A DNA stretch of 64,000 bases, taken from contig NZ_JACVAJ010000003.1 in the NCBI RefSeq assembly GCF_014851815.1, positions 310,001-374,000 on the forward strand, given 5' to 3'. The position numbers and the translations under genes were made by a program. Below are positions 53,158-62,015 of this stretch, piece after piece. This DNA comes from Pseudoxanthomonas sp. PXM01. GTDB lineage: Bacteria > Pseudomonadota > Gammaproteobacteria > Xanthomonadales > Xanthomonadaceae. Under the pieces are notes generated by a model, which was not told the DNA's origin, searched no databases, and saw only the letters and a program-made list of their open reading frames with translations. How positions within the stretch are numbered: position 1 is the first letter of the stretch; each line of letters opens with the position of its first letter.

Positions 53158-55881
53158 TCAGAACTTGAAGCGGAAGTTCAGGTAGTACTGACGGCCATTG
53201 GTGTAGAACGCGTGCGGCAGGTAGCCGGGCACGGCGTCGTTCTCGGTGTAGTACTTCAGCTTCGGATTGTTGAGGTTCAGGCCGTCCAGACTGATCGTCA
53301 GCCAGTCGGTGGCCTTGAAGCCCAGTGAGGCCGACACCGTGGCGAAGTCGTCCTGGTAGAAGTTGTCCGCGCGACTGACGCCGGCGTAGAACGAGCTGCG
53401 GTAGCTGTAGTTCACGCGGGCATTGAAGCGCGAGTTCTCGTACCAGGCCGACAGGTTGTACGTGTTCTCGGACGTGCCGTTGAGCGGCTTGCCGCCGTCG
53501 GCCTCGCCATCCACATAGGTGTAGTTGGCGTTGATGCCGAAGTTCTCGCCGATCGGCTGCTCGTACGTCAGCTCGAAGCCCTTGACCTTGCCATTCGAGT
53601 TGACCGGAACCGAAACCAGATAGTCAGCGTAGACGTCCGTGCCGGCATCAATGCTTGCCTGCTGGTCCTTGTACTGGATGACGGTGTTGCCGAAGTCGAC
53701 GTAACCGTCCAGATCCATCGAGAAGATGCTGGCTGCCAGCAGCGCGCGAGGAGCGAAGTACCATTCCAGCGACGCGTCGAAGTTCGTCGACACGAGAGGT
53801 TCGAGGTTCGGGTTGCCGCCGCTGCCTTCGTGCGTCAGATCGTTCAGGGTGAGCGCGCCGGCCAAGGCCGAGAAATCCGGGCGCGTCATGGTCTTGCTCG
53901 CCGATGCGCGCGCGACAAGAGTATCGGTCACGTCGAAGCGGAAGTTCACGCTCGGCAACAGTTCGTTGTAGTCGTTGTCGACCAGAACCGGCAGGTAGGC
54001 GCCGAAGTCCGAGCCGGTGATGGCGCCGGGTACGTTTGGATTGACGGACTGGTTGTACAGAATCTCCGTGGCTGTGCGCACGTAGCGCAGGCCGGCGTTG
54101 CCGCTCCAGCGGTCGCCGCGGAAGTTCAGCTGGGCATACAGCGCATCGATGTCTTCCTCCACGCCGTAGACATTGCTGAAGTTGAACCGGCCCGGATTGG
54201 CGCGATTGGCGAATCGCGCGTTGATCTCCGCCAGCTGTGCCGGCGTGTAGTACCAGATGCCGGTCGGCACGTTGCCACCGACGCCGAAATCACCGGGATA
54301 CGTGCCGCCCGCGCCCGGGTAGGCGGCGATGTTCTGCCAGTCGCTCGCCCAGTTCGGGCCTTGTCCGATGGACATGTCGTTGCTGCGCTCGTGGCTTGCA
54401 CGGCGGTAGCCGAAATCCAGCGAGGACAGCACGCTGTTGTCGAAGAAGAACTGGCCGTCGACGGAGCCCCAGTCTTCCTTGTCGAGCACGTCGATGCCCT
54501 GGTCGCCGAAGATCCAGCCGCTCTGGGGCAGGTGGTTCGCGGCGGTATTGGTACCGCCCAGCGACCAGTCGATGGGGCTGCCCACGCCATTCATGCTCCA
54601 GCTGGCGCCGGCATTGCCCGCCAGACCGGTTTCCAGCACGTCCTGGGTCGGACTGGAGCCCGAGCCCTTGGTGGTGCCGAACTGGAACACGAACTTCAGC
54701 GCATCGCTGGCATTCCACTCTGCGTCCAGCGCGATGTACTTGGAGGTGGAGACTGCGCCGGGACGGGAGATCATGTCGTACACGCCGTAGGGCGTGACGG
54801 TCTCGCCGCCGGTGACCGGCGCGTAGGTGGCGCTGGTCAGCACGCCGTTCGCGATCGTGTAGCTGCTGGGTGCCCGTGCATTGATGAACTGGCTGGCCCA
54901 CATCATGTAGTTGCGGTTGTAGTTGTCCGCTTCCAGCTTCGAGTAGAACGCATTGACGTTCAGGGTCAGGTTGTCGGTGACCTTGGCCTCGATGTTGGCC
55001 ACGCCGCCCTTGCGCTTGCGTACTTGCTCGAAGTAGGCGGCACCGATCAGGTTGGGATACAGCACACCGACCAGATCCGGGTTGCTTATCGCAACGGGCG
55101 TCCGGGTGACGCCGTCGGCCAGGAATTCCGCGATCGCGCCGTAGCCGCCCACCACTTCCTGTCCGTCGCGGCGCAGGCTGCGCTCCTCGTTGAATACCTG
55201 CACCATGAAGCCTGCGGTGCGCTCTTCGTTGCGCCAGTTGAGCAGCGCATCGAGCTGCGGCTTGGTGTCGCCGGGCAGGTCGGAGTGCACGGCGCCGATC
55301 GAGCCCTGGATGGTGAGCGGATCGGCGAACTGCAGGGGGCGTCGGGTGATGATGTTCACCGAGCCTGCGGTACCGCCTTCGACCAGCTTCGCCTCGGAGG
55401 TCTTGTGCACGACCACGCGGTCCACGATCTCGGAGGGGTACAGCGAATAGCTCACGCTACGACCCACGTTGGCGACCTGGCTGAGCACGAACCAGTCGCC
55501 GGTACCGATGGTGTGGCCATTGACCAGGGTCTGGGTGAGGCTGGGATTGGTGCCGCGCAGGCTGACCCGGTCTGCTTCGTCGAAGCCGCCTTCGCTGGCG
55601 CTCGAGGAGGCGATGTTGACGCCCGGCAGCTGGCGCAGCGTGTCGGCCACGTTCTTGGCGGGCAGCTTGCCGACGTCCTCGGCGGTGACGACTTCGACGT
55701 GCGTGGCGGCGTCGCGCTTGGCGTCGAGTGCTTTTTCGATGCTGCCGCGGATGCCGGTGACGACGATGGTGTCGAGTTCGGTCGCGTCAGGGGTCGCGGC
55801 GGCGTCCTGCGCCTTCGCATGCACAGCCATGCCGAGGCAGGTCACGATGGTGGCCGAGAGAATGGATCTACGGTACTTCAT
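53158..55881 (-). CDS. TonB-dependent receptor (carbohydrate-type), 907 aa
   Basis: This is a second large receptor related to its neighbour. The signal peptide and plug start (ILSATIVTCLGMAVHAKAQ, then IVVTGIRGSIEKALDAKRDA and VVTAEDVGKLPAKNVADTL) align closely with the other receptor, while the barrel differs more, ending in LNFRFKF. The ATG chosen begins the signal peptide. The longer frame adds 27 unlikely residues. Placed just after the sugar kinase gene on the same strand, it is likely a partner for uptake of a GlcNAc-containing glycan. The substrate is not proven. Two receptors of one type may split substrates or be a recent duplication. Confidence 0.92.
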   Translation of the reverse strand: MKYRRSILSATIVTCLGMAVHAKAQDAAATPDATELDTIVVTGIRGSIEKALDAKRDAATHVEVVTAEDVGKLPAKNVADTLRQLPGVNIASSSASEGGFDEADRVSLRGTNPSLTQTLVNGHTIGTGDWFVLSQVANVGRSVSYSLYPSEIVDRVVVHKTSEAKLVEGGTAGSVNIITRRPLQFADPLTIQGSIGAVHSDLPGDTKPQLDALLNWRNEERTAGFMVQVFNEERSLRRDGQEVVGGYGAIAEFLADGVTRTPVAISNPDLVGVLYPNLIGAAYFEQVRKRKGGVANIEAKVTDNLTLNVNAFYSKLEADNYNRNYMMWASQFINARAPSSYTIANGVLTSATYAPVTGGETVTPYGVYDMISRPGAVSTSKYIALDAEWNASDALKFVFQFGTTKGSGSSPTQDVLETGLAGNAGASWSMNGVGSPIDWSLGGTNTAANHLPQSGWIFGDQGIDVLDKEDWGSVDGQFFFDNSVLSSLDFGYRRASHERSNDMSIGQGPNWASDWQNIAAYPGAGGTYPGDFGVGGNVPTGIWYYTPAQLAEINARFANRANPGRFNFSNVYGVEEDIDALYAQLNFRGDRWSGNAGLRYVRTATEILYNQSVNPNVPGAITGSDFGAYLPVLVDNDYNELLPSVNFRFDVTDTLVARASASKTMTRPDFSALAGALTLNDLTHEGSGGNPNLEPLVSTNFDASLEWYFAPRALLAASIFSMDLDGYVDFGNTVIQYKDQQASIDAGTDVYADYLVSVPVNSNGKVKGFELTYEQPIGENFGINANYTYVDGEADGGKPLNGTSENTYNLSAWYENSRFNARVNYSYRSSFYAGVSRADNFYQDDFATVSASLGFKATDWLTISLDGLNLNNPKLKYYTENDAVPGYLPHAFYTNGRQYYLNFRFKF

Positions 55882-55997
55882 GGTGTCTCTCCGATCTGCT
55901 TGAGTGTCGGCAGCCATCGCTTGCGCTGTTCCGCCGTGCCTGGTCTTGCGTTTTCCCATCATCGACGGCGCGCCAGCCCCGGCTTCGCCGCTACCGC

Positions 55998-56015
55998 ATG
56001 CGCCTGTGCCGGCGC
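55998..56015 (-). promoter_or_regulatory. 18-bp element upstream of the second TonB receptor
   Basis: Read rightward it is ATGCGCCTGTGCCGGCGC, 17 of 18 matching the copy upstream of the first receptor, about 117 bp before this ATG. A CCCATCAT segment nearer the start is also shared by both leaders. Confidence 0.4.
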
Positions 56016-56022
56016 CCTCTTC

Positions 56023-57057
56023 TCACTCGTCTTGTTGATGTTCCAGGTACCACCGGGCCGCACCGATCACACCCAACTGCCCGTGCTCCACGACTTTCAC
56101 GGGAATGCGTTCCAGCGCCTCGCGCATCGATCCCTTGTTGAGGAAGCGAGGCACGAAGCTGCTGCCGATCAGGACATCGCGGATCTTCGGCAGGATGCCG
56201 CCGGCGAGGTACACGCCGCCCTGCACGCCGTACAGCAGCGCCATGTCGCCGACCACGCTGCCCAGCAGTCCGCAGAACACGTCGAGGCTTTCGCGCGCCA
56301 GCGCGTCCTCGCCCGACTGCGCGGCCGCCGTGATCTGGCCCGGGTGGGTGTAGGGCGAGGGCGGTGCGCCACGCACGGCGCGGAGCGCGGCGTGGAGATT
56401 CATCAGTCCGGGGCCCGACAGCGCCTGTTCGACCGGCACGTGCGTGCGGGTCTTCAGCATCTCTTCCAGCAGCGACATTTCCAGCGCGTTGCCGGCGGTC
56501 AGCGCGGCCTGGCCTGCTTCGGTGGCGAGCACGACGGCGCGCTTGCCGGCAGGGATCCAGACGGCGGCGCCGAGACCGGTGCCCGGGCCCAGGATCAGCG
56601 TAGGGCCGTGCTTCGGCGCGATGGCTGGCCCGGTCAGCTGCAGTACCTCGCTGGCGTCCATCTGCGCGGCGGCGTGCGCCACCGCTTCGAAATCGTTGAC
56701 CAGGCGGACGTCGTCGAAGCCCAGTTGCGCGCGCAGCCCGGCCGGGGACAGGCGCCAGGGCAGGTTGTTGGTGATGACGGTGCCGTCTTCAAGCGCGTAG
56801 CCGGCGCTGGCGATGACCGCACGCCCCACCCGCGTTGCGCCAAGCCCGGCGATGAAGTCGGCGACGATGTCGCCCAGGCCGGCGTGCTCGGCACAGGCGT
56901 ACTTGCGGTACTCCAGCACGCTGACCGGTTCGCCCGGATCGCGGCTGCCGCGGACGAGGCCGATCCGGACGTGCGTGCCGCCGACATCCGCCGCGATGAA
57001 GGCGTCGTGCGCCCCGCTGATGGCATCCGTCGGCATTGGATTGGCTATGGCGACCAC
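56023..57057 (-). CDS. Glucokinase-family kinase (probable NagK-II/Glk)
   Basis: The 344-residue sugar kinase (COG0837-type glucokinase) has the phosphate loop FIAADVGGTHVRIGLVRG, the second motif NDFEAVAHA (catalytic Asp), and ILGPGTGLGAAVW. In xanthomonads such enzymes next to nag genes are proposed GlcNAc kinases that replace NagK. GlcNAc phosphorylation here is inferred from context. I chose a GTG start because GGGGAGA lies five bases before it. An ATG seven codons in is an alternative. It is divergent from nagP with a TTGACAACGTTGTCAA site in its promoter region. Confidence 0.85.
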   Translation of the reverse strand: MVAIANPMPTDAISGAHDAFIAADVGGTHVRIGLVRGSRDPGEPVSVLEYRKYACAEHAGLGDIVADFIAGLGATRVGRAVIASAGYALEDGTVITNNLPWRLSPAGLRAQLGFDDVRLVNDFEAVAHAAAQMDASEVLQLTGPAIAPKHGPTLILGPGTGLGAAVWIPAGKRAVVLATEAGQAALTAGNALEMSLLEEMLKTRTHVPVEQALSGPGLMNLHAALRAVRGAPPSPYTHPGQITAAAQSGEDALARESLDVFCGLLGSVVGDMALLYGVQGGVYLAGGILPKIRDVLIGSSFVPRFLNKGSMREALERIPVKVVEHGQLGVIGAARWYLEHQQDE

Positions 57058-57122
57058 ACGTCTCCCCACATGTTCGCGGCCGGGACGCATGCATCCCGAT
57101 GTGGCCGGAGTGTGGAAAGTGT

Positions 57123-57138
57123 TTGACAACGTTGTCAA
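57123..57138. promoter_or_regulatory. NagR-type operator 1 (kinase side)
   Basis: TTGACAACGTTGTCAA is a perfect 16-bp palindrome, matching the centre of the TGACARCGYTGTCA nag box I recall for LacI-type NagR in xanthomonads. On both strands its edge spells TTGACA, a consensus -35, so binding would block RNA polymerase. Confidence 0.75.
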
Positions 57139-57369
57139 GGCTCTGTCATGAAATAGCCGCCTTGCTGGCACGGAAGCATCGCGAAACGGAAACAATCTCC
57201 GTATTCAGCGAATCATTGCATCCAGGAATGGCGTTAATTGTTGAATTGGAAGGGGGATTTCGGGCAAGTCCTGCGGGACTTGATGCTGCAGTGCACGACG
57301 CCGCTGCCATCACATTGATGGTCTCGGCGCGGCGACATCGGCGGTATTTCCCGATTCCACCGATTGGCT

Positions 57370-57385
57370 TTGACAACGTTGTTCC
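57370..57385. promoter_or_regulatory. NagR-type operator 2 (nagP side)
   Basis: TTGACAACGTTGTTCC keeps the left half and centre of the palindrome and loses only the last bases. It lies 49 bp before the nagP start. Its centre is 247 bp from the first operator, a distance compatible with repression looping. Confidence 0.65.
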
Positions 57386-57433
57386 CGATGCCCGACGCTC
57401 TGGCGCCAGGCATCGCCAGTCCAAGGGGATTCC

Positions 57434-58753
57434 ATGACCACCGCAGCCGGTTCCGGCCCGCTCCGCTCGCTCGCCATCGTCGGCGTGCTGTTCTTCATCA
57501 TCGGCTTCTTCACCTGGATCAACGGGCCGCTGATCACGTTCGTGCAACTCGCCTTCGATCTGGACGAGGTGAACGCCTTCCTCGTGCTGATGGTGTTCTA
57601 CCTGTCGTACTTCTTCCTGGCGCTGCCCGCGGCGGCGCTGCTCAAACGCACCGGCATGAAGAAGGGTCTGGCGGCCAGCCTGTTCGTGATGGCGGTCGGC
57701 GCCGCGATGTTCGGCGAGTTCTCCACCCAACGCTGGTATCCCGGCGCACTGTCCGGCCTGTTCGTGATCGGCGGTGGCCTGGCACTGCTGCAGACGGCGG
57801 TGAACCCCTACGTCAGCATCCTCGGCCCCATCGAAAGCGCCGCCCAGCGCATCGCGCTGATGGGCATCTGCAACAAGGTCGCCGGCATGCTGGCGCCGCT
57901 CGTGCTCGGCACGCTGGTGCTGCATGGCGTGGGCGACCTGGCCGCGCAGGTCGAAGCGGCGGATGCGGCCGGCAAGGCGGCGCTGCTCGATGCGTTCGCG
58001 GCGAAGATCCACCTGCCCTACTTGGTGATGGCGGGCGTCCTGGTGGTGGTCGCCGTCGGCATCCTGTTCTCGCCGCTGCCGGAGGTGAAGCCGTCGGAGG
58101 TCAACGCGGTAGCCGTGTCGGAGGCGGCCGGTGACGAGCGCGGCCTGTCGCGATTCCCGCACCTCTGGCTTGGCGTGCTGTGCCTGTTCCTCTACGTGGG
58201 CGTGGAGGTGCTGGCGGGTGATGCGATCGGAACGTACGGAAGGGGCTTCGGTCTGCCACTGGACCAGACCAAGCTGTTCACCACCTACACGCTGTTCGCG
58301 ATGCTGGCGGGATACCTGGTCGGCCTGGCGTTGATTCCGCGTGTCGTGTCGCAGGAACGCTACCTCGCCATCTCCGCCACGCTCGGCGTGCTGTTCGCGT
58401 TGGGCGCGTTGCTGACGCACGGCTATGTGTCGGTCGGTTTCGTGGCGGCGCTGGGCTTCGCCAACGCGATGATGTGGCCGGCGATCTTCCCGCTGGCGAT
58501 CAAGGGGCTGGGCCGGCATACCGAGATGGGTTCGGCGCTGCTGATCATGGGCATCGCAGGTGGCGCCATCCTGCCGCAGGCGTTCGCGGTGCTGAAGCAG
58601 CACTACGACTTCCAGCGGGTGTTTGCCGGCCTGGCCATTCCCGCCTACCTGTACATCCTCTACTACGCGCTCGCCGGGCATCGGGTGGGTAGCGCGAAAC
58701 GGGCGGCGACGGCCGTCCCGGAACGCGGCATCATGGCGGACTCGCCTCCATGA
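57434..58753 (+). CDS. nagP: GlcNAc/sugar MFS transporter NagP
   Basis: The 439-residue FucP-type major-facilitator protein has about twelve membrane helices. It has the FucP-group motifs FFTWINGPLITFVQLAFDLDE near helix 1, LLQTAVNPYVSILGP and AQRIALMGICNKVAGMLAPL, and FLYVGVEVLAGDAIGTYGRGFGL. In Alteromonas, Shewanella and Xanthomonas relatives NagP imports GlcNAc across the inner membrane. Its operon (NagR, NagB-II, NagA, NagX) supports that. The stop overlaps the nagR start as ATGA. The second operator precedes it. Confidence 0.92.
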   Translation: MTTAAGSGPLRSLAIVGVLFFIIGFFTWINGPLITFVQLAFDLDEVNAFLVLMVFYLSYFFLALPAAALLKRTGMKKGLAASLFVMAVGAAMFGEFSTQRWYPGALSGLFVIGGGLALLQTAVNPYVSILGPIESAAQRIALMGICNKVAGMLAPLVLGTLVLHGVGDLAAQVEAADAAGKAALLDAFAAKIHLPYLVMAGVLVVVAVGILFSPLPEVKPSEVNAVAVSEAAGDERGLSRFPHLWLGVLCLFLYVGVEVLAGDAIGTYGRGFGLPLDQTKLFTTYTLFAMLAGYLVGLALIPRVVSQERYLAISATLGVLFALGALLTHGYVSVGFVAALGFANAMMWPAIFPLAIKGLGRHTEMGSALLIMGIAGGAILPQAFAVLKQHYDFQRVFAGLAIPAYLYILYYALAGHRVGSAKRAATAVPERGIMADSPP

Positions 58754-59832
58754 CGGAAACGCCCATGCGCCGACCCACCATCAAGGACGTCGCCGAACGC
58801 GCGAAGGTCTCGCTGAAGACCGTGTCCCGGGTCATCAACAACGAACCGTCGGTGCTGCAGGGCACGCGTGCGCGCGTGCTGCACGCGATCGCCGAACTGG
58901 ACTACGAGCCCGACCAGTCCGCGCGCAACTTGCGCAGCGGCACGCCGTTCGTGATCGGACTGGTGTACGACAACCCGAACCCGTACCACATCATCGGCGT
59001 GCAGAACGGTGTGCTGGCGGCGTGCAAGGAGACCGGCTTCGGCCTGCAGATCCATCCCGTCGACTCCACCTCGCCGCTGCTGGCGGAGGAGCTGGTGGAG
59101 TTCGTGCAGCGCTCGCGCCTGGCGGGCCTGGTGCTGACCGCGCCGATGTCGGAGCGCGCCGATCTGGTCACGGCACTCGCCGCACGCGGCGTGAAGCTGG
59201 TGCGCATTATCGCGGCCACCGAGGACCCCGAGGATGGCCTGCCCTGCGTCTACGTCGACGACCGCGACGCCGCCTACGAGATCACCGAGCACCTGATCCA
59301 GCTGGGCCACCAGCGCATCGGCTTCCTGTGGGGCGGACTGGCGCACCGGTCCAGTACCGAGCGCTACGCGGGTTACGAGAAGGCGCTGAAGGACTACGGC
59401 ATCACGCTCGACAAGCACCTGGTGGTGCCGGGCGACTATACGTTCGACGATGGCTTCCGCGGCGCGCGCCGCCTGCTGGCGTTGCGCGAGCCGCCGACGG
59501 CGATCTTCGGCTCCAACGATGAGATCGCGGCCGGTGTCCTGGCGGCCGCCAAGTCGGCCGGCATGAACGTGCCCTACGACCTGTCCATCGCGGGCTTCGA
59601 GGACAGCCCGTTCTCCAAGCAGTCGTGGCCGCCGCTGACCACCGCCAAGCAGGCGACGCAGGACATCGCCAAGCAGGCCGCGCGCCTGCTGATCGCCGGG
59701 CTGCGCACCGACGCTTACGACGACAACCCCACGCCCGTGCACAACCAGGGCTTCGTGCCGCAACTGGTCGTGCGCGGTTCCACCGCACCGGTCCGCCCGC
59801 GCGCGGAACGACCTGAATCGCCTTCGACATGA
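58750..59832 (+). CDS. nagR: LacI family transcriptional repressor NagR
   Basis: The 360-residue regulator has a LacI helix-turn-helix at residues 9-34 (TIKDVAERAKVSLKTVSRV then INNEPSV), a hinge with Leu at the usual DYEPDQSARNLRSG, and a periplasmic-binding-protein-like core with an effector pocket (GLVYDNPNPYHIIGVQNGVL, IFGSNDEIAAGVLAAAK). It probably binds the TTGACAACGTTGTCAA sites in the divergent spacer and releases them on GlcNAc-6-phosphate. That ligand is known for the NagR group but not shown here. It overlaps neighbours on both sides by four bases. Confidence 0.92.
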   Translation: MTETPMRRPTIKDVAERAKVSLKTVSRVINNEPSVLQGTRARVLHAIAELDYEPDQSARNLRSGTPFVIGLVYDNPNPYHIIGVQNGVLAACKETGFGLQIHPVDSTSPLLAEELVEFVQRSRLAGLVLTAPMSERADLVTALAARGVKLVRIIAATEDPEDGLPCVYVDDRDAAYEITEHLIQLGHQRIGFLWGGLAHRSSTERYAGYEKALKDYGITLDKHLVVPGDYTFDDGFRGARRLLALREPPTAIFGSNDEIAAGVLAAAKSAGMNVPYDLSIAGFEDSPFSKQSWPPLTTAKQATQDIAKQAARLLIAGLRTDAYDDNPTPVHNQGFVPQLVVRGSTAPVRPRAERPESPST

Positions 59833-60863
59833 CGACATCGCTTCCCACTCCCGCCGACACGCTGATGCATCAGGAGGCCGCACAGGCCTCGACCATCATC
59901 GCCGACCAGTACGCGCGCAACGCCGACACGGTGAAAGCGCTGGCTGCCGATCTCCGTCGCACCCCGCCGCCCTTCGTCGTCACCTGCGCGCGCGGCAGTT
60001 CCGATCACGCCGCCACCTATGCGAAATACCTGTTCGAGACGCAGCTCGGCGTGGTGACGGCTTCCGCCTCGCCGTCGGTCGGTTCGGTCTATGAAGCCAG
60101 GCAACGGCTGGAGGGCGCGCTCTACGTGGTGATCTCGCAGTCGGGCAAGAGTCCCGACCTGCTGCGCAACGCGACCGCCGCGAAGGAGGCCGGCGCGCGC
60201 GTCGTCGCCATCGTCAATGTGGCCGATTCGCCGCTGGCCCAGCTGGCGGACACGGTACTGCCGATGCATGCCGGGCCGGAGCGCAGCGTGGCGGCGACCA
60301 AGAGCTATCTCGGTTCGCTGGCCGCGATCCTGCAACTGGCCGCGTACTGGAAGGACGGGGCGCCGCTGCACGATGCCGCGCTCGCCTTGCCCGACGCGCT
60401 GCGGCGCGCCTGGCAGGCCGACTGGTCGCCGCTCACCGACGGACTGGTCGGCGCGCACAACCTGTTCGTGCTCGGCCGTGGCCTCGGCCTGGCCGCCGCA
60501 CAGGAAGCCGCGCTCAAGTTCAAGGAAACCTGCGGCCTGCATGCCGAGGCCTACAGCTCGGCCGAGGTGAAGCACGGCCCCATGGCGCTGGTCGGCCCCG
60601 GCTTCCCGGTGCTGTGCTTCGCGCAGCCGGACGAAACCGAAGCCGGCACGCTGGCGCTGGCGCAGGAGTTTCGCGGCCGCGGCGCGCAGGTGTGGGTCGC
60701 CTCGCGCCAGGGCGACCTGCCGCTGGTGGAAGCGCCGCATCCCGCCTGCGCGCCGCTGCTGACCATCCAGAGTTTCTACCGCGCGATCAATGCGCTGGCA
60801 TTGCGCCGCGGACACAATCCCGACGTGCCGCCGCACCTCAACAAGGTCACCGAAACGGTATGA
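59829..60863 (+). CDS. nagB-II: Glucosamine-6-phosphate deaminase NagB-II (SIS domain)
   Basis: The 344-residue enzyme is the SIS-domain, non-orthologous form of NagB that turns glucosamine-6-phosphate into fructose-6-phosphate and ammonia. Two SIS domains are visible: TCARGSSDHAATYAKYLFE with VISQSGKSPDLL, and VLGRGLGLAAAQEAALKFKE with HAEAYSSAEVKHGPMALV. No glutaminase domain is present, so it is not a GlmS. Start and stop overlap nagR and nagA as ATGA. Confidence 0.93.
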   Translation: MTTSLPTPADTLMHQEAAQASTIIADQYARNADTVKALAADLRRTPPPFVVTCARGSSDHAATYAKYLFETQLGVVTASASPSVGSVYEARQRLEGALYVVISQSGKSPDLLRNATAAKEAGARVVAIVNVADSPLAQLADTVLPMHAGPERSVAATKSYLGSLAAILQLAAYWKDGAPLHDAALALPDALRRAWQADWSPLTDGLVGAHNLFVLGRGLGLAAAQEAALKFKETCGLHAEAYSSAEVKHGPMALVGPGFPVLCFAQPDETEAGTLALAQEFRGRGAQVWVASRQGDLPLVEAPHPACAPLLTIQSFYRAINALALRRGHNPDVPPHLNKVTETV

Positions 60864-62005
60864 ACGCACTGCGTCCCGCCACCGCGCTCTGCAATGCCCG
60901 TGTACTGACGCCCGACGGCTTCGTCGAGGGGCTCGCCGTGCTGATGCAGGGCGGCCTCATCGTCGACCTGGTCGCTGTCGAAGCACTGCCCGCCGATGCC
61001 ACCCGGCAGGATCTGCAGGGCGCTTCGCTCGTGCCCGGCTTCATCGATGCACAGGTCAATGGCGGCGGCGGATCGCTGTTCAACAACGATACGAGCGTCG
61101 ATGCGATCCGCACCATCGCGGAGGCGCATCGACGCTTCGGTACCACCGGTCTGTTGCCGACGCTGATCAGCGACGATGCCGAGGTGATGGCGCGTGCGGT
61201 CGAGGCGACGCGCGCCGCCATCGAGGCCGCGGTACCGGGCGTGCTCGGCATCCACCTGGAGGGCCCGTACATCGCGCCGGCGCGCAAGGGAACGCACAAC
61301 GCGGCGAAGTTCCGCGTGCCGGACGACGGTGAAGTGGCGATGGCGACCTCGCTTGACAATGGCGTGACGCTGCTGACGCTGGCGCCGGAGCAGGTGCCCG
61401 CCGATACCATCCGGGCGATGGTGGATCGCGGCGCGATTGTGGTGGCGGGTCATACCGCCGCGACGTACGAACAGATCCGCGACGGCATCGAAGCCGGCGT
61501 GTCCGGCTTCACCCATCTGTACAACGCGATGTCGCCACTGCAGGGGCGCGAACCCGGCGCGGTCGGCGCCGCGCTGGAAGACGATGGCTGCTGGTGCGGG
61601 GTGATCGTCGACGGCGTGCACGTGCATCCGGCCAGCCTGCGCGTGGCGCTGGCGGCCAAGCCGCGCGGCAAGGTGTTCCTGGTGACGGACGCGATGCCGA
61701 TGGTGGGGTCCGACGATCCTGCCTTCGATCTCTATGGCGAGACCATCACGGCCGTGGATGGCGTGGTGCGCAATGCCGCCGGTTCGCTGGCCGGCTCCGC
61801 GCTGGACATGGCCACCGCCGTGCGCAACAGCGTGCGCCTGCTGGGCCTGCCCCTGGACGAGGCGGCGCGCATGGCGTCGACGTATCCGGCCGATTTCCTG
61901 GGGCTGGGCGATACCCACGGACGCATCGCGCCGGGCTGGCGCGCCGACCTGGTCGCGCTGGATGCCGACCTGCAGGTGGTCGGCACCTGGATCGGTGGCG
62001 AGTGA
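60860..62005 (+). CDS. nagA: N-acetylglucosamine-6-phosphate deacetylase
   Basis: The 381-residue amidohydrolase removes acetate from GlcNAc-6-phosphate. Key blocks are LVPGFIDAQVNGGGG, the metal Glu in GIHLEGPYIAPARKGTHN, His in VVAGHTAATYEQI and THLYNAMSPL, and the catalytic Asp in LVTDAMPMVGSDD. The ATG overlaps the nagB-II stop by four bases. It is followed 10 bp later by nagX. Confidence 0.95.
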   Translation: MNALRPATALCNARVLTPDGFVEGLAVLMQGGLIVDLVAVEALPADATRQDLQGASLVPGFIDAQVNGGGGSLFNNDTSVDAIRTIAEAHRRFGTTGLLPTLISDDAEVMARAVEATRAAIEAAVPGVLGIHLEGPYIAPARKGTHNAAKFRVPDDGEVAMATSLDNGVTLLTLAPEQVPADTIRAMVDRGAIVVAGHTAATYEQIRDGIEAGVSGFTHLYNAMSPLQGREPGAVGAALEDDGCWCGVIVDGVHVHPASLRVALAAKPRGKVFLVTDAMPMVGSDDPAFDLYGETITAVDGVVRNAAGSLAGSALDMATAVRNSVRLLGLPLDEAARMASTYPADFLGLGDTHGRIAPGWRADLVALDADLQVVGTWIGGE

Positions 62006-62015
62006 CGTTCGCCGC

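Larger units (their letters stand above)
57058..57433. promoter_or_regulatory. Divergent regulatory region between kinase and nagP genes
   Basis: This 376-bp gene-free spacer carries both promoters of the GlcNAc locus and two NagR-like operator palindromes, annotated separately. The middle is locally less GC-rich (for example TTAATTGTTGAATTGG). I saw no further gene or hairpin terminator. Confidence 0.7.

Noticed and set aside
53830..57126. 1,098-codon rightward open frame opposite the second TonB receptor and the kinase
   Set aside because: It spans two real genes on the other strand and the regulatory spacer and lacks any family motif.
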